A DNA stretch of 64,000 nt, taken from Halomonas sp. GTDB taxonomy: Bacteria; Pseudomonadota; Gammaproteobacteria; Pseudomonadales; Halomonadaceae. Both the position numbers and the translations under genes were made by a program. Shown piece by piece: positions 55,880 to 64,000 of the stretch (the stretch's first letter is position 1; every line of letters starts with the position of its first letter). The stretch lies in NCBI RefSeq assembly GCF_007692655.1, contig NZ_REBQ01000192.1, positions 1 through 64,000 on the forward strand, given 5' to 3'. Below the pieces are notes generated by a model. That model worked only from the letters and a program-made list of their open reading frames with translations, had not been told where the DNA came from and did not search any database.

Positions 55880-56164
55880 ATGAACATGACCCATAAAGGA
55901 GTGTTGGCCGCACTGATACTTAGCGTCTGCTTAGGTTTCTCCAGCGGCGTACTTGCCCAAGAAGTTGCACCTATCAATATTAATACTGCAGATGCTGAAC
56001 TGCTGGCTGAGCTGCCAGGCATTGGCCCTAGCAGGGCCGAAGCCATCATCGAAGAGCGCGAAGCAAACGGTCCTTTCGAAAGCGCTGATGATCTAGTCCG
56101 TGTTAGCGGTATTGGGTCAGCCACCGTTGACCGCATGCGCGATCAAGTGACACTTGGAGAATAA
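55880..56164 (+). CDS. ComEA-like helix-hairpin-helix protein
   Basis: A 94-aa secreted or periplasmic protein with a signal peptide of about 25 residues ending SGVLAQE, then a ComEA-type double HhH domain: INTADAELLAELPGIGPSRA and FESADDLVRVSGIG. ComEA binds incoming DNA in competent bacteria, and single-domain versions are widespread with unproven role. The start is ATG 55880 (AAAGGA 8 nt upstream). ATG 55886 and the track's TTG 55874 are alternatives. Confidence 0.88.
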   Translation: MNMTHKGVLAALILSVCLGFSSGVLAQEVAPININTADAELLAELPGIGPSRAEAIIEEREANGPFESADDLVRVSGIGSATVDRMRDQVTLGE

Positions 56165-56183
56165 AGCAAGTCAAAACAACAAC

Positions 56184-56212
56184 CGCCCGGTAGCGCTTTA
56201 GCGCACCGGGCG
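56184..56212. terminator. Hairpin between the comEA-like gene and prpD
   Basis: CGCCCGG-TA-GCGC-TTTA-GCGC-A-CCGGGCG forms a long GC-rich stem with a small internal bulge, 20 bp past the comEA-like stop and 29 bp past the prpD stop. It has short T-rich flanks only. It probably terminates both convergent transcripts. Confidence 0.6.
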
Positions 56213-56240
56213 TGTTTGAAAGTGCTGGTGGTATCGGCAC

Positions 56241-57725
56241 CTATATCATCCACAAATCCATAAACGTTTGCACGGGCAGCGCTTCCAGCTCTGCTTGCTC
56301 ACTGCATAACTCAGTAATTTTTTGGCAGCGACTTGCCGGAAATCGCGTCGCCAAATGGCGTTGAAACTTATCAACCAACAACGGCATCCCCTCCTTGCGC
56401 CGACGCCGATGTCCCACCGGATACTCTACCGCGACTTTATCTGTCGCAGTGCCATCGGTGAAAAACACTTGCACCGCATTAGCGATGGAGCGCCTATCTG
56501 GGTCTAGATAAGCCGCCGAATACTCAGCATCTTCTTCAACCACCATTTTTCCACGCAGCTCATCAATCAGTGGATGGGCCGAGTGAAAACTATCTTCATA
56601 GTGGTCTGCGGTAAGCTCGCCAAAAATAAGCGGCACAGCGGTCATATATTGCAAACAGTGATCGCGATCTGCCGGATTGGCGAGCTCCCCCGTTTTGGAA
56701 ATAATTCGAATCGCCGAGTCGTGGGTGGTCAGCACGATCTTATCAATTTCGGCCAAACGGCCTTTTACCTGGGGGTGAAGCGTCACGGCGGCTTCGCAAG
56801 CCGTTTGGGCGTGGAATTCAGCGGGAAAAGATATCTTGAACAGAATATTTTCCATCACATAGCTGCCGAACTCACGTTGAAAGCGCAAGTGACGGTCTGC
56901 TTCAGGCTTGAGGCTCAAGTCTTTGTTTAAATGACTAAACAGAACATCGTAGAATCCCCACTGAGGCGCTGACAGCACACTGGGAATGCCCATTTCACCG
57001 CGAAGAGCAATATCCGCCAGGCGGACACCCCGTGAGGTGGCATCGCCTGCGGCCCAGCTTTTACGCGACCCCGCATTAGGTGCATGGCGATAGGTCCGCA
57101 GACTCTGGCCATCTGCCCAGGCATGGGACAACGCAGAAAGCAGCTGCTCACGATTTGCGCCCAAGAGCTTGGCTGCAACGGCAGTGGAGGCCACTTTGAC
57201 CAGCACCACATGATCTAACCCCACGCGATTGAAACTATTCTCCAGCGCTAACACGCCCTGAATCTCATGGGCCATGATCATCGCGTCGAGCACATCACGC
57301 ATGACCAATGGCGATTCGCCTTGAGCGACCCGCCGCTGGGAGAGATGGTCGGCAACCGCGAGAATAGCGCCTAAGTTGTCGGAAGGATGGCCCCATTCGG
57401 CGGCGAGCCAAGTATCGTTATAGTCCAACCAGCGGATGATACAGCCGATATCCCACGCCGCTTTTACAGGATCAAGGCGTAGTGACGTACCTGGCACCCG
57501 CGCGCCAAACGGCACGACGGTCCCTTCCACTATTGGCCCAAGGTGCTTGGTACACTCAGGAAAACGGAGTGCCAGCAGCCCGCACCCCAGTGTGTCCATC
57601 AGGCAGTAACGTGCTGTTTCCAGTGCCTCATCGGATTCCACCTGATAATTCAGCACATAGTCAGCAATCGCCTGGAGCTCTGGATCGTAATCAGGCCGCT
57701 GATTGGTTTCAGATGTGGCTGACAT
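56241..57725 (-). CDS. prpD: 2-methylcitrate dehydratase PrpD
   Basis: MmgE/PrpD family enzyme of 494 aa (E. coli 483) that dehydrates 2-methylcitrate in propionate breakdown. Motifs include [36 protein letters not shown] and [13 protein letters not shown] chose ATG 57725 because GGGGAGGG precedes it. It is the last gene of the prp operon. Because acnD/prpF can do the same dehydration step by another route, the pathway here has two options. Confidence 0.95.
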   Translation of the reverse strand: MSATSETNQRPDYDPELQAIADYVLNYQVESDEALETARYCLMDTLGCGLLALRFPECTKHLGPIVEGTVVPFGARVPGTSLRLDPVKAAWDIGCIIRWLDYNDTWLAAEWGHPSDNLGAILAVADHLSQRRVAQGESPLVMRDVLDAMIMAHEIQGVLALENSFNRVGLDHVVLVKVASTAVAAKLLGANREQLLSALSHAWADGQSLRTYRHAPNAGSRKSWAAGDATSRGVRLADIALRGEMGIPSVLSAPQWGFYDVLFSHLNKDLSLKPEADRHLRFQREFGSYVMENILFKISFPAEFHAQTACEAAVTLHPQVKGRLAEIDKIVLTTHDSAIRIISKTGELANPADRDHCLQYMTAVPLIFGELTADHYEDSFHSAHPLIDELRGKMVVEEDAEYSAAYLDPDRRSIANAVQVFFTDGTATDKVAVEYPVGHRRRRKEGMPLLVDKFQRHLATRFPASRCQKITELCSEQAELEALPVQTFMDLWMI

Positions 57726-57781
57726 GCTGCCCTCCCCTTGTTGAACCAACTTATTCAGGATGACCCTTTATTCAGTATGGC

Positions 57782-58960
57782 CTAAAAACTGTCGCCGGGA
57801 ATGCGTACAACCCCCTCCATCAATACCCGTGCGCTGCGACTCATCACCGCCTGCTCAATGTGCCAACGCCCCTCTATCAGACTGGCTTCAGCGCCGACGC
57901 GCAGGCTACCCGAAGGGTGCCCAAAGGTAACCGCATTAACCTTACCCCCGCCTGCCGCAATATTGACCAGCGTCCCCTCAATCGCTGCAGCTGCAGCAAT
58001 GGCAACGGCGGCTGTACCCATCATGGCATGGTGTAGCTTACCCATCGACAGCGCCCTTACGACCAAGTCGATATCGGCGGCCAGGACGTTTTTACCGCTT
58101 GATGAAAGGTAGTTGGCCGGCGGCCCAACAAACGCCACTTTAGGCGTGTGCTGGCGGCTGGCAGCTTCGTTAACGTCGTTGATCAGCCCCATACGCACAG
58201 CGCCGTAGGCGCGAATGGTTTCAAACATCGCCAGCGCTTTGCCATCGCTGTTGATCGCCTCCTGCAGCTCGGTGCCACGGTAACCAATATCGGCGGCGTT
58301 AATAAACACCGTTGGGATCCCCGCGTTGATCATGGTGGCTTTCAAAGTGCCAACGCCTGGCACCTCAAGCTCATCAATAAGGTTGCCGGTGGGGAAAATA
58401 GCCCCCTCCCCATCAGCAGGATCCATAAAGGCCACGGGGATTTCAGCGGCAGGAAAGGTGACCCCATCGAGTTCGAAATCGCCGGTCTCTTGCACCTCGC
58501 CATTTACCATGGGCACTTGTGAGACGATGGTTTTGCGGATATTGACCTGCCAAATACGTACTTCGACGATACCATTTTCAGGTATCCGTGACGGGTCAAC
58601 CAACCCATTGGCAATCGCAAAGGGGCCCACCGCCGCCGAGAGGTTACCGCAGTTACCGCTCCAATCCACATAGGGCTGATCGATAGCGACTTGGCCAAAC
58701 AGATAATCCACATCGTGATCAGCTGACTCACTTTTAGACAGAATCACCGTTTTGCTGGTACTGGACGTTGCGCCGCCCATACCATCGATCTGCTTTTCGT
58801 AGGGGTCGGGACTACCAATTACCCGCTGTAGCAGCTTATCCCGAGCTGGGCCCGGCACTTGAGCGGCTTCGGGCAAATCAGCGAGCTTGAAAAAAACGCC
58901 CTTACTGGTGCCGCCACGCATATAGGTGGCGGGGATTTTAATCTGAGGGGCATAATGCAT
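57782..58960 (-). CDS. prpF: 2-methylaconitate isomerase PrpF
   Basis: A 392-aa cis-trans isomerase with a diaminopimelate-epimerase-like fold. Residues include TYMRGGTSKGVFFK near the N-terminus and the NCGN motif in DWSGNCGNLSAAVGPFA. It converts the trans product of AcnD to the cis isomer used in the next hydration. It lies 15 bp after acnD, matching the acnD-prpF pair of the Shewanella/Pseudomonas-type methylcitrate cycle. Confidence 0.95.
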   Translation of the reverse strand: MHYAPQIKIPATYMRGGTSKGVFFKLADLPEAAQVPGPARDKLLQRVIGSPDPYEKQIDGMGGATSSTSKTVILSKSESADHDVDYLFGQVAIDQPYVDWSGNCGNLSAAVGPFAIANGLVDPSRIPENGIVEVRIWQVNIRKTIVSQVPMVNGEVQETGDFELDGVTFPAAEIPVAFMDPADGEGAIFPTGNLIDELEVPGVGTLKATMINAGIPTVFINAADIGYRGTELQEAINSDGKALAMFETIRAYGAVRMGLINDVNEAASRQHTPKVAFVGPPANYLSSSGKNVLAADIDLVVRALSMGKLHHAMMGTAAVAIAAAAAIEGTLVNIAAGGGKVNAVTFGHPSGSLRVGAEASLIEGRWHIEQAVMSRSARVLMEGVVRIPGDSF

Positions 58961-58975
58961 AAGCGTTATCTCCGG

Positions 58976-61588
58976 CTAAGCAGCGCTGGTGGATTCAAGA
59001 AAGTCCTGGGCAAAGCGCTGCAGCACACCGCCAGCGGTGTAAATGGAGACCTCTTCAGCAGTATCCAGACGGCACTTCACCCGAATGCGCTCGCTGTCAC
59101 CGTTTTGACGGTGAATCACCAGCGTGAGCATCGCCCCCGGAGAAACATCACCTTCCACATCAAAGGTTTCAGTGCCATCCAGACCCAGTGTCATGCGTGT
59201 CGTGCCTGGTTCAAACTCCAACGGCATCACCCCCATACCGATCAGGTTAGTGCGGTGAATACGCTCAAAGCCTTCGGCGGCAATTGCCTCAACGCCTGCC
59301 AGCGCCACGCCTTTGGCCGCCCAGTCCCTTGAGGAACCCTGGCCATAATCCGCACCGGCAATGATAATCAGCGGCTGTTTACGCGCCATGTAGGTTTCAA
59401 TCGCTTCCCACATGCGTTTGACCTCGCCCTCTGGCTCGACTCGCGCCAGCGAACCCTGTTTAACGTTGCCATCGGTATCGCGCACCATCTCATTAAACAG
59501 CTTGGGGTTGGCAAACGTAGCCCGCTGGGCGGTAAGGTGGTCGCCGCGATGGGTAGCGTAGGAGTTGAAGTCCTCCTCTGGTACGCCCATTTTGGCCAGG
59601 TACTCCCCCGCGGCACTGTTCAGCTGAATCGCATTCGAGGGCGAGAGGTGATCAGTTGTGATGTTGTCCGGCAAAATCGCCAGCGGGCGCATCCCTTTTA
59701 AGGTGCGCACCTTAGCCATATTGCCCTCCCAATAGGGTGGACGGCGAATATAAGTACTTTGCGGCCGCCAGTCATACAGCGGGCTCACCTGGGCGCGCGC
59801 GCTCTTATCCAGGTCAAACATGGGAATATAGGTTTGTCGGAACTGCTCGGGTTTCACCGAGGCTTTGACGATGGCATCGATCTCTTCATCCGCTGGCCAG
59901 ATATCCTTCAAGGTAACGGGATTACCCGCCTGATCCACACCCAGGGCGTCTTTTTCGATATCAAAACGAATAGTGCCCGCAATGGCGTAAGCCACGACCA
60001 GCGGCGGTGATGCTAAAAACGCCTGCTGAGCGTGGGGATGGATACGGCCATCGAAGTTGCGGTTGCCGGAAAGTACGGCGGTGGCGTAGAGATCACGCTC
60101 AATAATCTCCTGCTCAATTTTCGGATCAAGCGCCCCGGACATTCCGTTACAAGTGGTACAGGCGTAGGCCACCACACCAAAGCCAAGCGTCTCCAGCTCG
60201 CTCATTAAACCGGCTTCTTCCAGGTACATCTTGACGGTTTTTGAGCCCGGTGCCAGCGACGACTTCACCCACGGTTTACGTAGCAAGCCTAGTCGATTGG
60301 CGTTACGGGCAATCAACCCAGCAGCCACCATATTGCGAGGATTAGAAGTGTTGGTACAGCTGGTGATGGCCGCAATGATAACGGCGCCATCGGGCATTTT
60401 GCCCGCTCGTTCTTCAGCCTGTGCCGCCTCAAGCCCAACAGCGATACCCCGCTGAGCAAGCTCAGAGGTGGGCAAATGGGCGTGGGGGTTGGAGGGACCC
60501 GCCAAGGTGCGCGTCACCGACGAAAGATCAAAGGTTAGCACTCGCTCGTAGGTAACGTCGGTCAAGCTGTCCGCCCAGAGGCCGGTATGCTTGGCGTAGG
60601 TTTCGACGAGGGCTACCTGCTCATCTTCACGGCCGGTAATTTTCAAATAATCGATGGTCTGACCATCGATGTAGAACATCGCTGCCGTGGCACCATACTC
60701 GGGGGTCATATTAGAGATAGTGGCCCGATCGCCGACGGTTAGCGCATCAGCCCCCTCACCATAAAATTCCAGGTAGGCACCGACCACCCGCTCTTTACGA
60801 AGAAACTCGGTAATTGCCAGTACCATATCCGTGCCGGTAATGCCGGGCTGCAGCTTGCCGGTCAGCTTCACGCCGACGATATCCGGAAGACGCATCATGG
60901 AAGCCCGACCGAGCATTACGCTTTCGGCTTCAAGACCACCGACGCCCACCGAGATAACGCCCAGAGCATCCACCATTGGCGTGTGGCTATCGGTACCCAC
61001 GCAGGTATCGGGGTAGGCAATGCCGTCGCGGTTCTGCACCACCGGCGACATCTTCTCCAGATTGATCTGGTGCATGATGCCATTACCCGGTGGAATCACA
61101 TCGACGTTTTCAAACGCTGTCTTGGTCCAATTGATAAAGTGAAAGCGGTCATCGTTGCGACGATCTTCGATAGCGCGATTTTTCTCAAAGGCGCCTTCTT
61201 CAAAGCCTGCGTGCTCCACTGCCAGGGAGTGATCGACAATCAGCTGGGTGGGCACCACGGGATTAACCTTGGCAGGATCGCCGCCTTTCTCAGCAATGGC
61301 GTCACGTAGCCCAGCCAAATCGACCAGTGCGGTCTGGCCAAGGATGTCATGACACACCACACGGGCTGGGTACCAGGGAAAGTCCAGATCGCTCTTGCGC
61401 TCGATCAGCTGTTTTAGTGCATCGGTGAGTAACTCAGGGTCACAGCGGCGCACCAGCTGTTCCGCCAGTACGCGGGAGGTGTAAGGCAGCTGTGCATAAG
61501 CACCAGGCTGGATATCTTCCACCGCCTCGCGAGCATCAAAAAATTCAAGCTCCGTGCCTGGCAGTGGTTTTCGGTAATGGGTATTCAT
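58976..61588 (-). CDS. acnD: Fe/S-dependent 2-methylisocitrate dehydratase AcnD
   Basis: Aconitase-family [4Fe-4S] enzyme of 870 aa acting on 2-methylcitrate. Cluster cysteines are in TSCTNTSNPRN and ACTTCNGMSG. Domain 4 motifs GADYGQGSSRDWAAKG and NLIGMGVMPLEF are present. The start MNTHYRKPLPGTE matches AcnD proteins. An ATG five codons earlier (61603, used by the track) is possible, and neither has a clear Shine-Dalgarno. It is placed between prpC and prpF in the operon. Confidence 0.95.
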   Translation of the reverse strand: MNTHYRKPLPGTELEFFDAREAVEDIQPGAYAQLPYTSRVLAEQLVRRCDPELLTDALKQLIERKSDLDFPWYPARVVCHDILGQTALVDLAGLRDAIAEKGGDPAKVNPVVPTQLIVDHSLAVEHAGFEEGAFEKNRAIEDRRNDDRFHFINWTKTAFENVDVIPPGNGIMHQINLEKMSPVVQNRDGIAYPDTCVGTDSHTPMVDALGVISVGVGGLEAESVMLGRASMMRLPDIVGVKLTGKLQPGITGTDMVLAITEFLRKERVVGAYLEFYGEGADALTVGDRATISNMTPEYGATAAMFYIDGQTIDYLKITGREDEQVALVETYAKHTGLWADSLTDVTYERVLTFDLSSVTRTLAGPSNPHAHLPTSELAQRGIAVGLEAAQAEERAGKMPDGAVIIAAITSCTNTSNPRNMVAAGLIARNANRLGLLRKPWVKSSLAPGSKTVKMYLEEAGLMSELETLGFGVVAYACTTCNGMSGALDPKIEQEIIERDLYATAVLSGNRNFDGRIHPHAQQAFLASPPLVVAYAIAGTIRFDIEKDALGVDQAGNPVTLKDIWPADEEIDAIVKASVKPEQFRQTYIPMFDLDKSARAQVSPLYDWRPQSTYIRRPPYWEGNMAKVRTLKGMRPLAILPDNITTDHLSPSNAIQLNSAAGEYLAKMGVPEEDFNSYATHRGDHLTAQRATFANPKLFNEMVRDTDGNVKQGSLARVEPEGEVKRMWEAIETYMARKQPLIIIAGADYGQGSSRDWAAKGVALAGVEAIAAEGFERIHRTNLIGMGVMPLEFEPGTTRMTLGLDGTETFDVEGDVSPGAMLTLVIHRQNGDSERIRVKCRLDTAEEVSIYTAGGVLQRFAQDFLESTSAA

Positions 61589-61657
61589 AGCAGGCGCACT
61601 CATTGAAGTGGGTAAAGAAACCGTACACCGGCAGCAGTCGCTGCCGGGAGATAGCGG

Positions 61658-62785
61658 TTAGCTGCGTGCTTCAATCGGCACCCACTCGCTCTTTTCGGGA
61701 CCGGTGTAGTCGGCGCTGGGGCGAATGATGCGGTTGTTGGCGCGCTGCTCAAACACATGGGCTGCCCAGCCGGTGAGTCGTGACATCACAAATATCGGCG
61801 TAAATAGCTTGGTGGGAATATCCATAAAGTGATAGGCACTTGCGTGGAAGAAATCAGCATTACAGAACAGTTTCTTCTCCCGCCACATCACGGCTTCTAC
61901 ACGCTCAGAAACGGCATAGAGCACTTTGTCACCTACGTCATCAGAGAGCTTTTTGGACCACTCTTTGATAATCGCATTGCGTGGATCAGACTCGCGATAA
62001 ATCGCATGCCCAAAGCCCATAATCTTATCTTTGCGCTCCAGCATGCCCATGATCTTGCTTTCAGCCTCTTCCGGCGACTGCCAGTTTTCGATCATCGCCA
62101 TCGCCGCTTCGTTTGCGCCACCGTGTAGCGGGCCACGCAGCGAGCCAATTGCGCCGGTTACACAGGAGTGCATATCCGAAAGCGTCGAGGCACATACACG
62201 AGCAGTAAAGGTTGAGGCGTTAAACTCGTGCTCGGCATAGAGAATCAGCGATACGTTCATTACCCGCGCATGCAGTTCAGACGCAGGCTCGCCGCGCAGC
62301 ATATTCAGGAAATGACCGCCCACAGAGTCATCATCCGTCTCGGTATCAATGCGAACGCCGTCATGGGAGAAGCGATACCAGTAGCAGATGATCGAGGGCA
62401 GCACCGCTAGCAGCCGATCAGAAACGTCCTGCTGCTGGTCGAAGTTTTCCTCGGTTTCAAGATTTCCCAGCATGGAGGTGCCGGTGCGCATCACATCCAT
62501 CGGGTGCGCGTCTTTGGGAATCTGCTCAAGCACTGTTTTCAGCGCATCGGGCAGCCCACGCAAGCTTTTCAGCTTGGCGATGTAGTCATCCAGCTCGGTT
62601 TGATTGGGCAGCTTGCCTTTTAACAGCAGGTAAGCGACCTCTTCAAATTTGGCTTTTTCAGCCAGTTCTTTGATATCGAAACCACGGTAGGTCAGGCCTG
62701 AACCTGTTTTGCCTACTGTACATAGCGCGGTGGAACCAGCGCTCTGGCCACGCAGTCCTGCACCTGTCACGGGTTTATCAGCCAT
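61658..62785 (-). CDS. prpC: 2-methylcitrate synthase PrpC
   Basis: Citrate-synthase-fold enzyme of 375 aa that condenses propionyl-CoA and oxaloacetate. Catalytic residues are in GPLHGGANEAAM (His), GFGHAIYRESDPRN (His) and the Asp within VMWREKKLFCNADFFHAS. It is shorter than the housekeeping GltA, as expected for the PrpC group. It is followed by acnD after 69 bp. Confidence 0.95.
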   Translation of the reverse strand: MADKPVTGAGLRGQSAGSTALCTVGKTGSGLTYRGFDIKELAEKAKFEEVAYLLLKGKLPNQTELDDYIAKLKSLRGLPDALKTVLEQIPKDAHPMDVMRTGTSMLGNLETEENFDQQQDVSDRLLAVLPSIICYWYRFSHDGVRIDTETDDDSVGGHFLNMLRGEPASELHARVMNVSLILYAEHEFNASTFTARVCASTLSDMHSCVTGAIGSLRGPLHGGANEAAMAMIENWQSPEEAESKIMGMLERKDKIMGFGHAIYRESDPRNAIIKEWSKKLSDDVGDKVLYAVSERVEAVMWREKKLFCNADFFHASAYHFMDIPTKLFTPIFVMSRLTGWAAHVFEQRANNRIIRPSADYTGPEKSEWVPIEARS

Positions 62786-62857
62786 GGTGTGTCTCCTATT
62801 ACTGCTTTTATTTTAAATTGTGTATTTCATTAATTTAGCCAAAGCTGCCTCGGCGAC

Positions 62858-62949
62858 GAGGGCAGGTTTCCGCGAGGGCGCTGTGAACCCATCCCTGGGC
62901 GCTACTTTCGACATCCCTGGTCGAAAGACCCTCGCCCCAACCTGCCCTC
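62858..62949. repeat. 92-bp self-complementary element between prpB and prpC
   Basis: The outer arms GAGGGCAGGTT / AACCTGCCCTC (11 bp perfect) enclose GCGAGGG / CCCTCGC (7 bp), and inside lie two small hairpins, CCCA-N4-TGGG and CTTTCGAC-N7-GTCGAAAG. The whole can fold as a branched structure. It fills most of the 176-bp prpB-prpC gap. It looks like a dispersed intergenic repeat rather than a terminator, since no T-tract follows. Confidence 0.7.
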
Positions 62950-62961
62950 TCACCAGTTGGC

Positions 62962-63852
62962 TTACTGGTCATCACCTTTCTCGGCAAACAAAGCATCCAG
63001 CTTCTGCTCAAAGTCGTGGTAGTTCAGGAAGTCGTAGAGTTCGTCGCGGGTTTGCATCAGCGGCACGACCTCTTTCTGGTGGCCGTTATCAAGAATGCTT
63101 TGATAGACCTGTAGCGCCGCAGCGTTCATGGCGCGGAACGCAGAGAGCGGGTAAAGCACCATGCGGCAGCCAACGTCTCCAAGCTCCGTTTGCGTAAATA
63201 GCGGTGTCGCGCCAAATTCGGTGATATTGGCTAGAATCGGTGCATTGACCCGCTGGCAGAAAGCTTTGTAATCGTCCAGGGTGTGCACCGCTTCGGCGAA
63301 GATGGCATCCGCGCCCGCTTCAACACAGGCATTGGCCCGCTCAATGGCCGCATCAAGCCCCTCTTTCTGAAATGCATCGGTACGGGCAATCAAATAGAAG
63401 TCAGGATCAATTTTGGCATCCGCCGCTGCTTTGATACGGTCGACCATCTCCTGCTGAGAAACAATCGCCTTGTTAGGACGGTGCCCACAGCGCTTTTGCG
63501 CGACCTGATCCTCCATATGAATCGCTGCCACACCAGCACGCTGCATCTCTTTAACGGTACGGGCGATATTGAAGGCGCCGCCCCAGCCAGTATCGATATC
63601 CACCAGTAGCGGCACATCGGTCGCGCCGCAAATACGATGGGCGTCTTCCACCACATCATTCATGGTCGTCATACCCAGATCCGGCAGGCCGAACGACGCA
63701 TTGGCAACCCCACCGCCGGAAAGGTAAATGGCTTGATGGCCGACTTTCTCGGCCATCAATGCCGTGTAGGCATTAATGGTGCCTAAAATCGGCAGCGGGC
63801 GGTTAGCGTCAAGCGCGGCCCGAAAGCGGCCGCCGGGAGTCATCTGAGGCAT
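62962..63852 (-). CDS. prpB: 2-methylisocitrate lyase PrpB
   Basis: Isocitrate-lyase/PEP-mutase family enzyme of 296 aa (E. coli 296) that cleaves 2-methylisocitrate to pyruvate and succinate. Motifs are [19 protein letters not shown], the Mg-binding [16 protein letters not shown] and the catalytic loop [10 protein letters not shown] with its Cys. GGAG lies 9 nt before the ATG. It is the first enzyme gene of the operon, preceded by a likely GntR regulator. Confidence 0.96.
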   Translation of the reverse strand: MPQMTPGGRFRAALDANRPLPILGTINAYTALMAEKVGHQAIYLSGGGVANASFGLPDLGMTTMNDVVEDAHRICGATDVPLLVDIDTGWGGAFNIARTVKEMQRAGVAAIHMEDQVAQKRCGHRPNKAIVSQQEMVDRIKAAADAKIDPDFYLIARTDAFQKEGLDAAIERANACVEAGADAIFAEAVHTLDDYKAFCQRVNAPILANITEFGATPLFTQTELGDVGCRMVLYPLSAFRAMNAAALQVYQSILDNGHQKEVVPLMQTRDELYDFLNYHDFEQKLDALFAEKGDDQ

Positions 63853-63887
63853 GAGGTATTTCTCCGGTTGTATTGTTTTAACTATTT

Positions 63888-63928
63888 TTAGCGTTGTTTT
63901 AGCGTTTTCTTAGCAATATGTTAGCGTT
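63888..63928. repeat. Four TTAGC direct repeats at exact 11-bp spacing upstream of prpB
   Basis: TTAGCGTT, TTAGCGTT, TTAGCAAT and TTAGCGTT begin at 63888, 63899, 63910 and 63921. The 11-bp period places each copy on the same DNA face. The array lies 36-76 bp before the prpB ATG and its last copy touches the stop codon of the upstream gene. Confidence 0.7.
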
Positions 63929-64000
63929 ACGATTTAGACCCTGACTGTTCAAGTGTCGCCGCATAGCGGTCAGCGACGTTTGCCCGGGAGGCGCTAACAT
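63927..64000 (-). CDS. C-terminal end of a probable GntR-family regulator (partial)
   Basis: On the minus strand an open frame enters from the window edge and ends at TAA (63929-63927). It reads VSASRANVADRYAATLEQSG and then SKS, which resembles the final helix of FCD-type GntR regulators. In pseudomonads a GntR gene precedes prpB-prpC-acnD-prpF-prpD in exactly this order, which supports the call. Only about 24 residues are visible, so the identity is tentative. Confidence 0.5.
   Translation of the reverse strand, partial: VSASRANVADRYAATLEQSGSKS

Overview
The window is a 64-kb chromosomal segment from a gammaproteobacterium. Gene order and protein character fit the Halomonadaceae (Halomonas and relatives) best. 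This is inferred, not searched. Supporting signs are recR-ybaB-dnaX, rnd-ycgL, sdhE-ygfX beside nadB, gacA/uvrY-uvrC-pgsA followed by the tRNA trio Gly-Cys-Leu (as in E. coli glyW-cysT-leuZ), ihfB-lapA-lapB, and a prpB-prpC-acnD-prpF-prpD operon in the order known from pseudomonads. Most genes are housekeeping or central metabolism. No insertion sequence, prophage or CRISPR array was seen.

Layout. 0-6.9 kb: an acyl-CoA catabolic cluster (acyl-CoA dehydrogenase, SDR dehydrogenase, AMP-forming acyl-CoA synthetase, TetR regulator, divergent thiolase). Two PsrA-like operators lie before the acyl-CoA dehydrogenase, and a third lies before fadD at 31.4 kb. 6.9-14.5 kb: an arsenic island. A rightward operon holds arsH, acr3, a second FMN reductase and a CC-motif small protein. 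A leftward operon holds GAPDH, arsJ and an ArsK-like MFS gene. Both operons are preceded by nearly identical 20-bp palindromes (ATATATG-N6-CATATAY), yet no arsR or arsC is present. 14.6-19.5 kb: pstSCAB with a Pho box, so the main arsenate entry route sits beside the arsenic exporters. 19.5-25.4 kb: efflux genes, a SpoIIE-type phosphatase with a degenerate receiver plus a STAS partner, MlaA lipoprotein and a FabH-like synthase. 25.4-38.7 kb: hrpA, fadD, a class II amidotransferase, a membrane protein, an S9 peptidase and a large PAS-GGDEF-EAL protein. 38.7-46.5 kb: ycgN, acpH, ycgL, rnd, recR, ybaB, dnaX, grxD, argF and tRNA-Ala. 46.6-56.2 kb: gacA, uvrC, pgsA, three tRNAs, nadB, ygfX, sdhE, ihfB, lapAB, pyrF and a ComEA-like protein. 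56.2-64 kb: the methylcitrate-cycle operon, entered from the right edge by the tail of a probable GntR regulator.

How the parts connect. Fatty-acid and propionate carbon flow is covered by the acyl-CoA cluster, fadD and the prp operon, since odd or branched acyl chains yield propionyl-CoA. Arsenate and phosphate handling are neighbours: Pst imports the oxyanion, GAPDH with ArsJ can remove arsenate as 1-arseno-3-phosphoglycerate, and ACR3 removes arsenite. The most interesting non-coding signals are the shared ars operator, a four-copy 11-bp-phased TTAGC array before prpB, a 92-bp self-complementary element between prpB and prpC, and a duplicated tRNA-Gly 3' end. Several proteins carry low-complexity tails or linkers built from short tandem DNA repeats (DnaX, NadB, MlaA).
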